Of a DNA stretch of 64,000 nt, positions 43,191 through 52,205 are shown piece by piece. The first letter of the stretch is position 1. Every line of letters begins with the position of its first letter. The DNA comes from Streptomyces sp. ML-6 (GTDB lineage Bacteria > Actinomycetota > Actinomycetes > Streptomycetales > Streptomycetaceae). The position numbers and the translations under genes are program-made. The notes under the pieces are model-generated. The model was not told where the DNA came from. It saw only the letters and a program-made list of their open reading frames with translations, and made no database searches. The DNA is taken from the NCBI RefSeq assembly GCF_030116705.1, contig NZ_JAOTIK010000001.1, positions 1,364,001 through 1,428,000 of the forward strand, written 5' to 3'.

Positions 43191-43972
43191 GTGCTTCTTC
43201 CTTCCGGTCTCAGGAGTGGAGGGTGCAGGGCGGTGGCGGCACCCGCCCGGTAGAGCGCGGCCGGTTTTCCCCGTCCGCCGGTGCGGCGCGGCGGTCCCTC
43301 CACGGCCTGGACGAAGCCGGGCGTGGCGAGGACCTTGCGCCGGAAGTTGGGCCGGTCCAGCTCGACGCCCCAGACCGTCTCGTACACCTGCTGGAGTTCC
43401 CCCAGGGTGAATTCGGGCGGGCAGAAGGCGGTGGCGAGGCAGGTGTACTCCAGCTTGGCGCCGATCCTGTCGTGGGCGTCGGCGAGGATGCGGTCGTGGT
43501 CGAAGGCGAGCGGGCCCGGGGGCCGGGGCGGGGTTCCCGCCCGGCCGGGGGTGGCGGTCGCCCTCTCCGGCAGGCCCGCGTCCCACCACCGGGCGCCCGC
43601 CGCGTCGCCCCCGCCGCGCGGTTCGGGCAGGTCGGGCACGAGCGCGGCGTACGCGATGGAGACGACCCGCATCCGGGGGTCGCGGTCCGGGTCGCTGTAG
43701 GTGCGCAGCTGTTCCAGGTGGAGGGCGCCGACGGTGGCCTCCGTCAGTCCGGTTTCCTCGGCGAGTTCCCGGCGGGCGGCGTCCTCCGCGCACTCCCGGG
43801 GCAGCACGAAGCCGCCGGGCAGCGCCCAGTGGCCCTCGTAGGGCTCCTCGCCCCGTTCGACGAGCAGGACGTGCAGCCGGCCGGCGCGGACCGTGAAGAC
43901 GGCGAGGTCCACGGTGACCGCGAAGGGTTCGAAGGCGTGCGGGTCGTAGCCCGCGGGGACGCCGGTGCTCAT
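43187..43972 (-). CDS. NUDIX-type protein with winged-helix C-terminus (NrtR-like)
   Basis: 261 residues from ATG 43972, overlapping the nadR-like stop (ATGA). The Nudix box reads GFVLPRECAEDAARRELAEE plus TGL, with all catalytic glutamates present. After the Nudix fold a winged-helix domain follows (FTLGELQQVYETVWGVELDR, then NFRRKVLATPGFV), the arrangement of NrtR regulators of NAD synthesis that sense ADP-ribose. Many NrtR proteins have a degenerate Nudix box; this one looks intact, so it may also hydrolyse a nucleotide sugar. A palindrome at the operon head is its likely operator. Confidence 0.85.
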   Translation of the reverse strand: MSTGVPAGYDPHAFEPFAVTVDLAVFTVRAGRLHVLLVERGEEPYEGHWALPGGFVLPRECAEDAARRELAEETGLTEATVGALHLEQLRTYSDPDRDPRMRVVSIAYAALVPDLPEPRGGGDAAGARWWDAGLPERATATPGRAGTPPRPPGPLAFDHDRILADAHDRIGAKLEYTCLATAFCPPEFTLGELQQVYETVWGVELDRPNFRRKVLATPGFVQAVEGPPRRTGGRGKPAALYRAGAATALHPPLLRPEGRST

Positions 43973-45048
43973 CGGTTCTCCGGCAGGGGGGCGGCGAAGT
44001 CCCAGCCGTCGGCGAGCAGCCGGTCGACGGCGGCGACCGCGGTCTCCAGGCGTTCCTCGTGGGGTCCGGTCAGTTCGACGAACCGTCTTCCGGTGCGGGT
44101 GAGTTCGGCCCGGAAGCGGTCGGTCATCCAGGGGCGCAGTTCCTCGCCGTCGCGCAGTCCGTCGTCCTCGAAGGCGACGCCCTCGTGGTCGGTGAGCAGC
44201 CACAGGTGGTGAGTGACGCGGTCGGCGACCTCCTCGACGAGCGGGTTGCGTCCGCCGATGTACCGCTCGTGCCAGACGGTGGTGGCGAAGGAGTCGGTGT
44301 CGCAGAGGAGCAGCGGCGACCCGATGCGCGCGACCTTCTCCTCCGCGGCGTTCTGGGCCTCGGCGATCAGCGGGAAGTCGTCCGTGCCGAAGACGACGTC
44401 CTCCCACTGGGCGTCGGGCCACCGGGAGCGCAGATCGGCCAGTTTCCGTTCGCTGAACTCCCGGCCGTACTCGGCGACGTAGCCGGTCCGGGCCCAGATA
44501 CCGCCGCGCCGGCGGTAGTGGTCGGCCAGGGCCAGGGCCATCGTGGTGGTGCCGGTGGATTCCGCGCCGAGGACGACGACCCGGCGGGCGAGCGCGGCCC
44601 GTACCGGCGGTTCCAGGAAGTCCCAGCAGCCGACCGGGTCCTTGCGGACGGCCGTTCCGGAGACGGGGAAGACGGTGCGCCCGGGGTCGACGCAGACGGA
44701 CTCGGCGCCGAACCTGCGGGCGAGTTCGTCCCCGTACGACTCCGAGGTGAAGACGGCGTCCACCGGCTCGGGCACGGCCGCGGTGAAGACGGCCATGTGC
44801 GCGTCCCAGATCGCCGGGTCGTGGAGGTCCATGCGGGTGTCGTCGACGGCGCCGACCACCCGCGCATCCGGGTGGACCTCCCGCATCCAGGCGACCCGGT
44901 CGGCGAGCGGCACGGACTCGACGGAGGCGGCGCAGACGAGGACGGTCAGCCGTTCGCAGCGGTCCTGCGCGGTGCGGACGAGGTGGTGGTGGCCGGCGTG
45001 CGGCGGATAGAACTTGCCGAGGACCAGCCCGTGCCCGAAGCGCTTCAC
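43969..45048 (-). CDS. NadR-like NMN adenylyltransferase / ribosylnicotinamide kinase
   Basis: 359 residues from GTG 45048, overlapping the pnuC stop as GTGA. The N-terminal nucleotidyltransferase has GKFYPPHAGHHHLV (residues 11-24) and VSGTAVR (129-135), the NMNAT motifs. The C-terminal P-loop domain begins VVVLGAESTGTTTMALALAD; at residues 161-168 the Walker A reads GAESTGTT, with Thr where a kinase normally has Lys. Homologues in actinobacteria may share this. The expected chemistry is NR to NMN to NAD after PnuC import. Confidence 0.85.
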   Translation of the reverse strand: MKRFGHGLVLGKFYPPHAGHHHLVRTAQDRCERLTVLVCAASVESVPLADRVAWMREVHPDARVVGAVDDTRMDLHDPAIWDAHMAVFTAAVPEPVDAVFTSESYGDELARRFGAESVCVDPGRTVFPVSGTAVRKDPVGCWDFLEPPVRAALARRVVVLGAESTGTTTMALALADHYRRRGGIWARTGYVAEYGREFSERKLADLRSRWPDAQWEDVVFGTDDFPLIAEAQNAAEEKVARIGSPLLLCDTDSFATTVWHERYIGGRNPLVEEVADRVTHHLWLLTDHEGVAFEDDGLRDGEELRPWMTDRFRAELTRTGRRFVELTGPHEERLETAVAAVDRLLADGWDFAAPLPENR

Positions 45049-45698
45049 GCCGTCGCCCCCGCCGGCTCCCGCCGCTGCCCGACGAGATCGCGCCGCCAGT
45101 TGCGCAGCCCGATCAGGCAGAGCGTCATGAACCCGATGTACAGCAGCGAGGTCAGATAGAGCCCCTTGTGCGCGTACAGCGGGATGTACACCACGTCGGC
45201 GGCGATCCAGAGCCACCACGACTCGACGAGCTTGCGGCACTGCCCGTACGTCGCCGTCAGGGACAGCGCGGTCGTCAGGGCGTCCCAGAAGGGCACGGTC
45301 GAGTCGGTGGCGCGGTCGAGCAGGACGGTGAGGGCGAGGGCCCCCACCGCCCCGGCCACGAGCAGCCCGGTCCATTCGGTGCGCGTGGTCCGCCTCACCG
45401 GCAGGTCCGGTGTTCCTGGTCCACCCCCGTGGGTCCAGGTCCACCAGCCGTAGCAGGCGAGGACGATGAAGACGATCTGCAGGCCGGCGTCGGCGTACAG
45501 ACCGGCCTGGGTGAACAGCAGGATGAAGAAGAGGTTGTTGGCGATGCCGATCGGCCAGTTGGCGAGGTGCTGGCGGGCCACGAGCCAGACGCACAGCGCA
45601 CCGCTGCCGAAGCCGAGCACCTCGGTCCAGCTGACCGGGGTGTCCAGGACCGTCACCAGGGGTTGCTGCAGGGGATCGAGGAAATCCGCGAGACTCAC
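45045..45698 (-). CDS. pnuC: PnuC nicotinamide riboside transporter
   Basis: 217 residues. GTG 45698 is chosen because AAGGAGG sits six bases upstream; GTG 45719 would start inside the operator. Seven hydrophobic segments and the PnuC signatures NWPIGIANNLFFILLFTQAG and ESWWLWIAADVVYIPLYAHK are clear. It imports nicotinamide riboside, which NadR traps as NMN. First gene of the NAD-salvage operon. Confidence 0.92.
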   Translation of the reverse strand: MSLADFLDPLQQPLVTVLDTPVSWTEVLGFGSGALCVWLVARQHLANWPIGIANNLFFILLFTQAGLYADAGLQIVFIVLACYGWWTWTHGGGPGTPDLPVRRTTRTEWTGLLVAGAVGALALTVLLDRATDSTVPFWDALTTALSLTATYGQCRKLVESWWLWIAADVVYIPLYAHKGLYLTSLLYIGFMTLCLIGLRNWRRDLVGQRREPAGATA

Positions 45699-45711
45699 GC
45701 CCGCCTCCTTA

Positions 45712-45728
45712 ATAGTCACCCTGACTAT
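45712..45728 (-). promoter_or_regulatory. palindromic operator at the head of the pnuC operon (NrtR-like site)
   Basis: ATAGTCA-CCC-TGACTAT is a perfect 7-bp inverted repeat with a 3-base centre. It begins one base from the pnuC ribosome site (45704-45711) and is flanked by AT pairs. A regulator with NrtR architecture is encoded in the same operon, so autoregulation by repression is likely. Confidence 0.6.
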
Positions 45729-45752
45729 AAAGGGGGAACGGGCACGGCAAAA

Positions 45753-45806
45753 GGCCCGCGGCCGGTTCCCGTCCGGAACATCGACGACGGGAACCGGCCG
45801 CGGGCC
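45753..45806. terminator. terminator between rluB and pnuC operons
   Basis: A 21-bp perfect stem (45753-45773 with 45786-45806) and 12-base loop. It lies downstream of rluB on the minus strand. Confidence 0.8.
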
Positions 45807-45821
45807 GCGGGACGGGGGCCG

Positions 45822-46925
45822 CTACAGGCCGACCTCGCGCATCAGCATGCCCACCTCGGTGTTGGTGAGGCGGCGCAGCCAGCCGGACTTCTGGTCACCC
45901 AGCGGGATCGGCCCGAAGGAGGTGCGCACGAGCCGCTCGACCGGGAAACCGGCCTCGGCCAGCATCCGGCGGACGATGTGCTTGCGCCCCTCGTGGAGGG
46001 TGACCTCGACCAGGTAGTTCTTGCCGGTGTTCTCGACGACCCGGAAGTGGTCGGCGCGGGCGTACCCGTCCTCCAGCTGGATGCCGTCCTTGAGGCGCTT
46101 GCCCAGGTCGCGCGGGAGCGGTCCCTGGATGGCGGCCAGGTAGGTCTTCTTCACCCCGTACTTGGGGTGGGTCAGGCGGTGGGCCAGCTCGCCGTGGTTG
46201 GTGAGCAGGATGACGCCCTCGGTCTCGGTGTCCAGCCGGCCGACGTGGAAGAGCCGCGTCTCACGGTTGGTGACGTAGTCGCCGAGGCACTGGCGGCCTT
46301 CCGGGTCCTCCATGGAGGAGACGACACCGGCGGGCTTGTTCAGCGCGAAGAAGAGGTAGGACTGGGCGGCCACGGTCAGGCCGTCCACCTTGATCTCGTC
46401 CTTGTGCACGTCCACGCGCATGCCCTGCTCGACGACGATCTCGCCGTTCACCTCGACGCGGGCCTGCTCGATCAGCTCCTCGCACGCGCGGCGCGAGCCC
46501 ATGCCGGCCCGGGCGAGGACCTTCTGCAGCCGCTCGCCCTCCTGCTCGGCGCCGGGGTGGGTCTTGGGCGTCCTGATCTCGGGCTTGTTCGCGTACCGGT
46601 CCCGGTTGCGCTGCTCGATCTTGGCGTCGAGCTCCCGGGGGCGGGACGGGGCGCTCCGGCGGCGCTGGTCACCGCTCCTGCCGCTGCCCTGCGCGGCCTT
46701 CGGGCCGCCCTTGGCCCCGCCGCGGGCCGCGGCGCCGCGGCCCTTGCGGGGGCCGTCGCCGCTCTTCTCACCGGGGGCGCCGGCATCGTAGCGGCGCTCC
46801 TCGGGCCTGGGCCTGCGGGGGCGCTGCTCCTGCCGGCCGTCACGGCCGGCGCCGGCACCCCGGGGATTCCGGTTGCCGCCGCTCCTGCCGCCGCCGCTTC
46901 CGCTGTTCCTGCCACTGCTTCGCAT
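45822..46925 (-). CDS. pseudouridine synthase of the RluB/RsuA family
   Basis: 367 residues from ATG 46925, overlapping the scpB stop by one base (TGATG). An Arg/Gly-rich basic tail of about 130 residues precedes an S4 RNA-binding domain (RLQKVLARAGMGSRRACEEL) and the synthase core with HVGRLDTETEGVILLTNHGE, where the Asp is catalytic. Probable target: 23S rRNA (RluB position). Next to scpAB, as in many bacteria. Confidence 0.92.
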   Translation of the reverse strand: MRSSGRNSGSGGGRSGGNRNPRGAGAGRDGRQEQRPRRPRPEERRYDAGAPGEKSGDGPRKGRGAAARGGAKGGPKAAQGSGRSGDQRRRSAPSRPRELDAKIEQRNRDRYANKPEIRTPKTHPGAEQEGERLQKVLARAGMGSRRACEELIEQARVEVNGEIVVEQGMRVDVHKDEIKVDGLTVAAQSYLFFALNKPAGVVSSMEDPEGRQCLGDYVTNRETRLFHVGRLDTETEGVILLTNHGELAHRLTHPKYGVKKTYLAAIQGPLPRDLGKRLKDGIQLEDGYARADHFRVVENTGKNYLVEVTLHEGRKHIVRRMLAEAGFPVERLVRTSFGPIPLGDQKSGWLRRLTNTEVGMLMREVGL

Positions 46926-47572
46926 CAAAAGTCCGTCTTGTCGTCTGCGTGAGTATCCGGGGTGTCCGGTGCGTCCGGATCGAACGACGGCACACCCTCT
47001 GGTGTATCGGCCTCGATCGCGTCCGCCTCGGGGAGGAAGGGCGCGAGCTCCGGGAGCTCATCCAGGCCACGCAGGCCCATCCGCTCCAGAAAGTAGTTCG
47101 TCGTCCTGTACAGGATCGCACCTGTTTCGGGTTCCGTGCCCGCCTCCTCGACGAGGCCCCGCTGCAGGAGGGTGCGCATGACCCCGTCGCAGTTCACTCC
47201 GCGCACCGCCGAGACCCTCGACCGGCTGACCGGCTGGCGGTACGCGACCACGGCGAGGGTCTCCAGCGCGGCCTGGGTGAGGCGGGCCTGCTGGCCGTCC
47301 AGGACGAAGCCCTCGACCGCCTCCGCGTACTCGGGGCGGGTGTAGAAGCGCCAGCCGCCCGCCACCAGCCGCAGGTCGAAGCCCCGGCGCTGCACGGTGT
47401 ACTCGTCGGCCAGCTCGCGCAGCGCGTCGGCGACCGCCCGGCGGGGCCGCTCCAGCACCTTGGCGAGGTGCTCCTCGGTCGCGGGCTCGTCGACGACCAT
47501 GAGGACGGCCTCCAGCGCGGGCTTGAGGTCGAGATCCGCGACGGTGGAGCCGGTGGTGTCCTGCTGCCTCAT
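46925..47572 (-). CDS. scpB: chromosome segregation / condensin protein ScpB
   Basis: 215 residues from ATG 47572, overlapping the scpA stop (ATGA). Two winged-helix domains: LKPALEAVLMVVDEPATEEH and LTQAALETLAVVAYRQPVSR with VRGVNCDGVMRTLLQRGLVE. ScpB binds ScpA and SMC in the condensin complex. Confidence 0.93.
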   Translation of the reverse strand: MRQQDTTGSTVADLDLKPALEAVLMVVDEPATEEHLAKVLERPRRAVADALRELADEYTVQRRGFDLRLVAGGWRFYTRPEYAEAVEGFVLDGQQARLTQAALETLAVVAYRQPVSRSRVSAVRGVNCDGVMRTLLQRGLVEEAGTEPETGAILYRTTNYFLERMGLRGLDELPELAPFLPEADAIEADTPEGVPSFDPDAPDTPDTHADDKTDF

Positions 47573-48639
47573 GCCTTCACATCCTCCTGGGCGTCCTGCG
47601 CCTCGGTGTCGAACTCGTCCGTGACCACGGGTTCGTCCCCCTCTCCCCCGGCCCAGCGCACCAGGAGTTCCCCGAGCGCCTCGTCCTGGTCGAGCGCGAC
47701 GGCCTTCTCCCGGTACAGCTCCAGCAGCGCGAGGAACCGGGCGACGACGGTCAGGGTGTCCGGGGCGTCCTCGGTGAGCGCCCGGAAAGTGGTCTCCCCC
47801 GCCTCGCGCAGCCGCGCCACTACGATCCCGGCCTGCTCCCGCACGCTGACCAGCGGGGCGTGGATGTGGTCGACGTACACCTGCGGCTCGGGCCTGGGCT
47901 GCATCGCCTTCGCCGCCAGCCGGGCGAATCCTTCCGCCCCGATGCTGATCACGACCTCGGGCAGCAGCTCGGCGTGGTGCGGTTCCAGGCCCACGGTCCG
48001 CGGGAAGCGGCGTCCCTCCGACTCCAGCCGTTCGCTGAAGATCTCCGCGATGTGTTTGTACGCACGGTACTGGAGCAGCCGGGCGAAGAGCAGGTCGCGC
48101 GCCTCCAGCAGGGCCAGGTCCGCCTCGTCCTCCACCTCGGCGGTGGGCAGCAGCCGGGCGGCCTTCAGGTCGAGCAGGGTCGCGGCGACGACGAGGAACT
48201 CGGTGGTCTGGTCCAGGTCCCAGTCCGGTCCCATGGCCCGGATGTGCGCCATGAACTCGTCGGTGACCTTGGACAGCGCGACTTCGGTCACGTCCAGCTT
48301 GTGCTTGGAGATGAGCTGGAGGAGCAGGTCGAAGGGCCCCTCGAAGTTCGCCAGCCGAACGGTGAACCGCCCGTCCTCGACGGCCTCGCCCTCCGCTTCG
48401 GGCGCCTCGGGCTCCCCGGAAGCCTCAGGCTCCGACGCCTCCGGTGCCTCGGCCGTCCCCGGGGCCTCTGGCGTCCCCAGTACCTCTCGCGTCTCCGGGG
48501 CCTCTGCCGACTCCGGCACATCCGGTACGCCCGGTGCTTCCGGGTCCGTCGCCGGGTGCGCGGGCGCCGCCCCCTCGGCGGGGAGGGCCGGGGCGGGCGG
48601 TTCGGCGCCGGTGTCCGGGCCGCCCGCCCGTTCCGGCAC
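47569..48639 (-). CDS. scpA: chromosome segregation protein ScpA (kleisin)
   Basis: 356 residues from GTG 48639 with GGGAG upstream. An 85-residue acidic, Pro/Glu/Ala-rich N-terminus (APEASEPEASGEPEAPEAEG) precedes the ScpA core: FTVRLANFEGPFDLLLQLIS and LLDLKAARLLPTAE, with the C-terminal winged helix FRALTEDAPDTLTVVARFLA. It bridges the SMC heads. ATG 48706 in another frame also has GC-rich third positions up to this GTG, so the real N-terminus could start there if a one-base error is present; see findings. Confidence 0.92.
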   Translation of the reverse strand: MPERAGGPDTGAEPPAPALPAEGAAPAHPATDPEAPGVPDVPESAEAPETREVLGTPEAPGTAEAPEASEPEASGEPEAPEAEGEAVEDGRFTVRLANFEGPFDLLLQLISKHKLDVTEVALSKVTDEFMAHIRAMGPDWDLDQTTEFLVVAATLLDLKAARLLPTAEVEDEADLALLEARDLLFARLLQYRAYKHIAEIFSERLESEGRRFPRTVGLEPHHAELLPEVVISIGAEGFARLAAKAMQPRPEPQVYVDHIHAPLVSVREQAGIVVARLREAGETTFRALTEDAPDTLTVVARFLALLELYREKAVALDQDEALGELLVRWAGGEGDEPVVTDEFDTEAQDAQEDVKA

Positions 48640-48954
48640 GGGCCTGCTCCCGGGCCGCGCCCCAGGGGGCGGCGAGGGGGCGGGCGGGCTCGTCGGTCGT
48701 CGGCATGAGGGTCCAGGGGCTGCGGGACACGGGCGTGGCCGTACGGAAGGGGCCGGGCCGCTCGACCGGCGGCCCCTCAGCAGGCTAAGGGCTGCCCTGC
48801 GGTCCCCGGCGGCGCGGCGCGCGGCGTCGGACGCGGCGCGCCGCGGGCCGGGACGTCCGCGTACGGCCGTGCCGGGACGTCTCCGGCGTCTCGGCGGCGC
48901 CGTCGTGCGCCCGCCAGGGTACGGGACGGCGGCCCCGCCCTGCGGCTGCGCCCC
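48640..48954. other. gap between the RHH-like gene and scpA
   Basis: 315 bases. An ATG at 48706 opens a 22-codon frame with strong GC-rich third positions that stops making sense near the scpA start. Nothing else is seen. Confidence 0.35.
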
Positions 48955-49556
48955 TCAGCGGCCGCGCAGCCGCCGTACGAGGATGCTCGCGTCGCCCCGC
49001 GACTCCAGGTCCGCGAGGACGACGGCGACCGCCTCGCGGACGATCCGTCCGCGGTCGACGGCCAGCCCGTGCTCCCCGCGCAGCACGAGGCGGGCGTGCT
49101 CCAGGTCCATCAGTTCCTCGGCCGAGACGTAGACGGTGATCTTCTCGTCGTGGCGTTCGCGGCCGCTGGGCCTGCGGTTCGCCCCGCGTCCGCCGCGCCT
49201 GCGCTGCGGCTGGATCGCGGACGCCGCCTCCTGCGCGGCCGACGGGGCCGGCTGCGGGGACCTGCGCCCCGCCTGGGCGGCCGCCGCGACCCGGCCGCCC
49301 TCGCCGCCGCGGCTGCGCGACTCCCCGCGTCGGCGTCCGCCGCGGAGTGCTCCTCGCGCGGTGCGGCCGTGCTCTCCTGCGCGGTGTCCGTCCCGGTTCC
49401 GTCCGCCCCGGCGTCGCTCTCACCGGCGGGGCCCGGCACCCGGGCCTCGCCGTTCGCCTTGCGCCGCCGGTCCCCGGGGGAGGAGGCCTGCAGCCCCATC
49501 CCCCCGGTGGTACGGAACAGTTCGTCGGCCCCGGGCAGACTCACTCGGCGTGACAC
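48955..49556 (-). pseudogene. ribbon-helix-helix-like partner of ParA, interrupted by a frameshift
   Basis: From GTG 49556 (GGGAGG upstream; overlaps the parA stop by 16 bases) the frame reads SRRVSLPGADELFRTTGGMG and a disordered Glu/Ala/Arg region. From about 49326 coding character moves to another frame, which continues AQEAASAIQPQRRRGGRGAN and ends in a compact domain: HDEKITVYVSAEELMDLEHA, RLVLRGEHGLAVDRGRIVRE, stop at 48955. That domain (one strand plus two helices) looks like an RHH DNA-binding fold. Third positions are G/C-rich in the first frame before 49326 and in the second after it. A one-base loss in the run CCCC at 49323-49326 explains it. Either a true frameshift or a sequencing error. 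Confidence 0.7.
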
Positions 49557-50701
49557 CGGGCGAGCACCTCCCTGGCGAGCTGGCGATAGGCGGCGGCACC
49601 GACCGAGTTGGAGGCGTACGTGGTGATGGGTTCGCCGGCGACCGTGGTCTCCGGGAAGCGCACGGTGCGCCCGATGACCGTGTGGTAGACGTGGTCGTCG
49701 AACGCCTCGACGACGCGCGCGAGGACCTCACGGCTGTGCACCGTGCGGGAGTCGTACATGGTGGCGAGGATGCCGTCGAGCTCCAGGTCGGGGTTGAGCC
49801 GCTCCTGGACCTTCTCGATGGTCTCGGTGAGCAATGCCACACCGCGCAACGCGAAGAACTCGCACTCGAGCGGCACTATGACCTTGTGGGCGGCCGTCAG
49901 GGCGTTCACGGTGAGCAGACCCAGCGAGGGCTGACAGTCGATCACGATGTAGTCGTAATCGGCCATCAGCGGCTTCAGGGCGCGCTGCAGCGTGGACTCC
50001 CGGGCGACCTCGCTCACCAGCTGCACCTCGGCGGCGGACAGGTCGATGTTGCTGGGCAGCAGGTCCATGTTGGGGACCGCGGTCTTCAGCAGGACCTCGT
50101 CGGCCGACATGCCCCGCTCCATGAGCAGGTTGTAGACCGTGAGGTCGAGTTCCATCGGGTTGACGCCGAGCCCGACCGACAGGGCTCCCTGCGGGTCGAA
50201 GTCGACGAGCAGGACCCGGCGTCCGTACTCCGCGAGCGCGGCACCCAGGTTGATGGTCGACGTGGTCTTGCCGACGCCGCCCTTCTGGTTGCACATCGCG
50301 ATGATCTTCGCGGGACCGTGGTCGGTCAGCGGGCCCGGGATCGGGAAGTAGGGCAGGGGCCGACCGGTCGGGCCGATCCGCTCGCGGCGCTGGCGGGCAG
50401 CGTCGGGCGCGAGGGTGGCCGCGTACTCCGGGTCGGGCTCGTACTCGGCGTCGGGGTCGTAGAAGTGCCCCTGGGGCACCTCGTCGAAGTCGGCGAAGCG
50501 GGCGGTCTCCCGGCCACTCTCGTTGCCGGCCATGGCGTTCACGTGTAGGCCGTCCATCATCTGGGGGGCTGTCGTCATGTGCTGTGGGGTGGAGAAGGCG
50601 CGGACAGCGACGGAGCCGACAGCCTCCAGCCCGTTCGGGCTCTGGCCCCGCGCAGGCATCCCTGGTTGTACACCCCCGGGAGTAAATGTCGACTCATTCA
50701 C
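49541..50701 (-). CDS. ParA/Soj-family ATPase
   Basis: 386 residues from GTG 50701, with AAGGAGGT ten bases upstream. A 130-residue variable N-terminus precedes the ParA fold: deviant Walker A MCNQKGGVGKTTSTINLGAA, VLLVDFDPQGALSVGLG, YDYIVIDCQPSLGLLTVNAL. ParA ATPases position DNA or protein cargo. No ParB gene or parS-like site is adjacent; the downstream RHH-like gene could be its DNA-binding partner. Placement beside scpAB is conserved in Streptomyces as I recall. This is distinct from the oriC ParA. Confidence 0.93.
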   Translation of the reverse strand: MNESTFTPGGVQPGMPARGQSPNGLEAVGSVAVRAFSTPQHMTTAPQMMDGLHVNAMAGNESGRETARFADFDEVPQGHFYDPDAEYEPDPEYAATLAPDAARQRRERIGPTGRPLPYFPIPGPLTDHGPAKIIAMCNQKGGVGKTTSTINLGAALAEYGRRVLLVDFDPQGALSVGLGVNPMELDLTVYNLLMERGMSADEVLLKTAVPNMDLLPSNIDLSAAEVQLVSEVARESTLQRALKPLMADYDYIVIDCQPSLGLLTVNALTAAHKVIVPLECEFFALRGVALLTETIEKVQERLNPDLELDGILATMYDSRTVHSREVLARVVEAFDDHVYHTVIGRTVRFPETTVAGEPITTYASNSVGAAAYRQLAREVLARCHAE

Positions 50702-50956
50702 AAGTCGTCTTACCTCCTTGGATGTGACCAGGAAACTTATCGATAGGTCAGCGTGGCACCATGCCGACGATTGGCGACTCTATGGCGTGTCACCGCTTCG
50801 CAGCAACACAATCCGCCGGACCCGGCCCGATGTGTCGGCAATCGAACACCTCCCTGTCAAGGGCATGTGGCCATCACGGCGCACTTTTAACCGGTGTACG
50901 AATCGGTTGAAGAGTTACGTTCGAGACGAGTTGAACGCGCTCCGCGCGGGTGCCGA
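50702..50956. other. region between ald terminator and parA, promoter of parA
   Basis: No gene seen. The stretch near 50884-50925 is less GC-rich (TTTTAACC), and an inverted repeat AACCG-N10-CGGTT lies at 50889-50908. I looked for a parS-like 16-mer and did not see one. Confidence 0.4.
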
Positions 50957-51003
50957 CATGCGTCCGGCCGGACCTTGCTCGGCAAGGTCCGGCCGGACGC
51001 ATG
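50957..51003 (-). terminator. very strong terminator after ald
   Basis: Arms of 22 bases (50957-50978 and 50982-51003) are perfectly complementary, with a three-base loop, 58 bases past the ald stop. Confidence 0.85.
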
Positions 51004-51061
51004 AGGTTGACGGGAGGTGGGGCGCCTCCCCGCCGCGACCTTTCGGGTCGCCGGAAGGACG

Positions 51062-52186
51062 TCAGCCGAGGAGCGAGCTCAGCTCGACGTGCTCCAGACC
51101 GTGGGCCTCGGCCACCTCGCGGTAGACGACCTTGCCGTCATGGGTGTTGAGGCCCTTGGCGAGCGCGGCGTCCCGGCGCAGCGCCTCGGCCCAGCCGCGG
51201 TTGGCGAGCTCCACGATGTACGGCAGCGTGGCGTTGGTGAGGGCGTACGTGGAGGTGTTCGGCACCGCGCCCGGCATGTTCGCGACGCAGTAGAAGACCG
51301 AGTTGTGGACCTTGAAGGTCGGCTCGGCGTGGGTCGTGGGGTGCGAGTCCTCGAAGCAGCCGCCCTGGTCGATCGCGATGTCGACAAGGACACTTCCGGG
51401 CTTCATCCTGGCGACGAGCTCGTTGGTGACCAGCTTCGGGGCCTTCGCACCGGGGATGAGCACGGCACCGATGACGAGGTCGGCCTCGAGGACCGCCTTC
51501 TCCAGCTCGAAGGCGTTGGAGACGACCGTCTGCACCTTGGTGCCGAAGATCTTGTCCGCCTCGCGGAGCTTGTTGATGTCCTTGTCGAGCAGCGTGACGT
51601 GGAAGCCGAGGCCGACGGCGATCTGGGTGGCGTTCCAGCCGGAGACGCCGCCGCCGATGACGACCGCCTTGCCGGCCGCCGTGCCCGGGACGCCGCCCGG
51701 CAGCACGCCGCGGCCGCCGACCGAGCGCATCAGGTGGTAGGCGCCGACCTGCGGGGCCAGCCGGCCCGCGACCTCGGACATCGGGGCGAGCAGCGGGAGC
51801 GCGCGGTTCGCGGTCTCGACCGTCTCGTAGGCGATGGCGGTGGTGCCCGACTCCAGCAGCGCGTCGGTGCACTCGCGGGAGGCGGCGAGGTGGAGGTAGG
51901 TGAAGAGGGTCTGGTCCTTGCGCAGGCGGTGGTACTCCTCGGCGACCGGCTCCTTGACCTTGAGCAGCAGGTCGGCGGTGGCCCAGACCTCGTCGGCGGT
52001 GGGCAGGATCTGCGCCCCCGCGGCCACGTACTCCTCGTCCGTGATCGAGGAGCCGGCACCGGCGTTCTGCTCGACGACGACCTGGTGGCCGTGACGGACG
52101 AGCTCGTTCACACCGGCAGGCGTGATCGCCACGCGGAACTCGTTGTTCTTGACTTCGCGGGGGATGCCGACCTTCACGTCGATCAC
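51062..52186 (-). CDS. ald: alanine dehydrogenase
   Basis: 374 residues from GTG 52186. N-terminal [38 protein letters not shown], the NAD-binding [20 protein letters not shown], and [20 protein letters not shown] are the family signatures. It interconverts L-alanine and pyruvate plus ammonia with NAD. Three evenly spaced TACCC repeats precede the start and may control it. Length is typical. Confidence 0.95.
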   Translation of the reverse strand: MIDVKVGIPREVKNNEFRVAITPAGVNELVRHGHQVVVEQNAGAGSSITDEEYVAAGAQILPTADEVWATADLLLKVKEPVAEEYHRLRKDQTLFTYLHLAASRECTDALLESGTTAIAYETVETANRALPLLAPMSEVAGRLAPQVGAYHLMRSVGGRGVLPGGVPGTAAGKAVVIGGGVSGWNATQIAVGLGFHVTLLDKDINKLREADKIFGTKVQTVVSNAFELEKAVLEADLVIGAVLIPGAKAPKLVTNELVARMKPGSVLVDIAIDQGGCFEDSHPTTHAEPTFKVHNSVFYCVANMPGAVPNTSTYALTNATLPYIVELANRGWAEALRRDAALAKGLNTHDGKVVYREVAEAHGLEHVELSSLLG

Positions 52187-52205
52187 GGTCCTTGACTCAG
52201 AGGGT

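Noticed and set aside
50702..50956. parS site near parA
   Set aside because: No GTTTCACGTGAAAC-like sequence was seen in the intergenic region.
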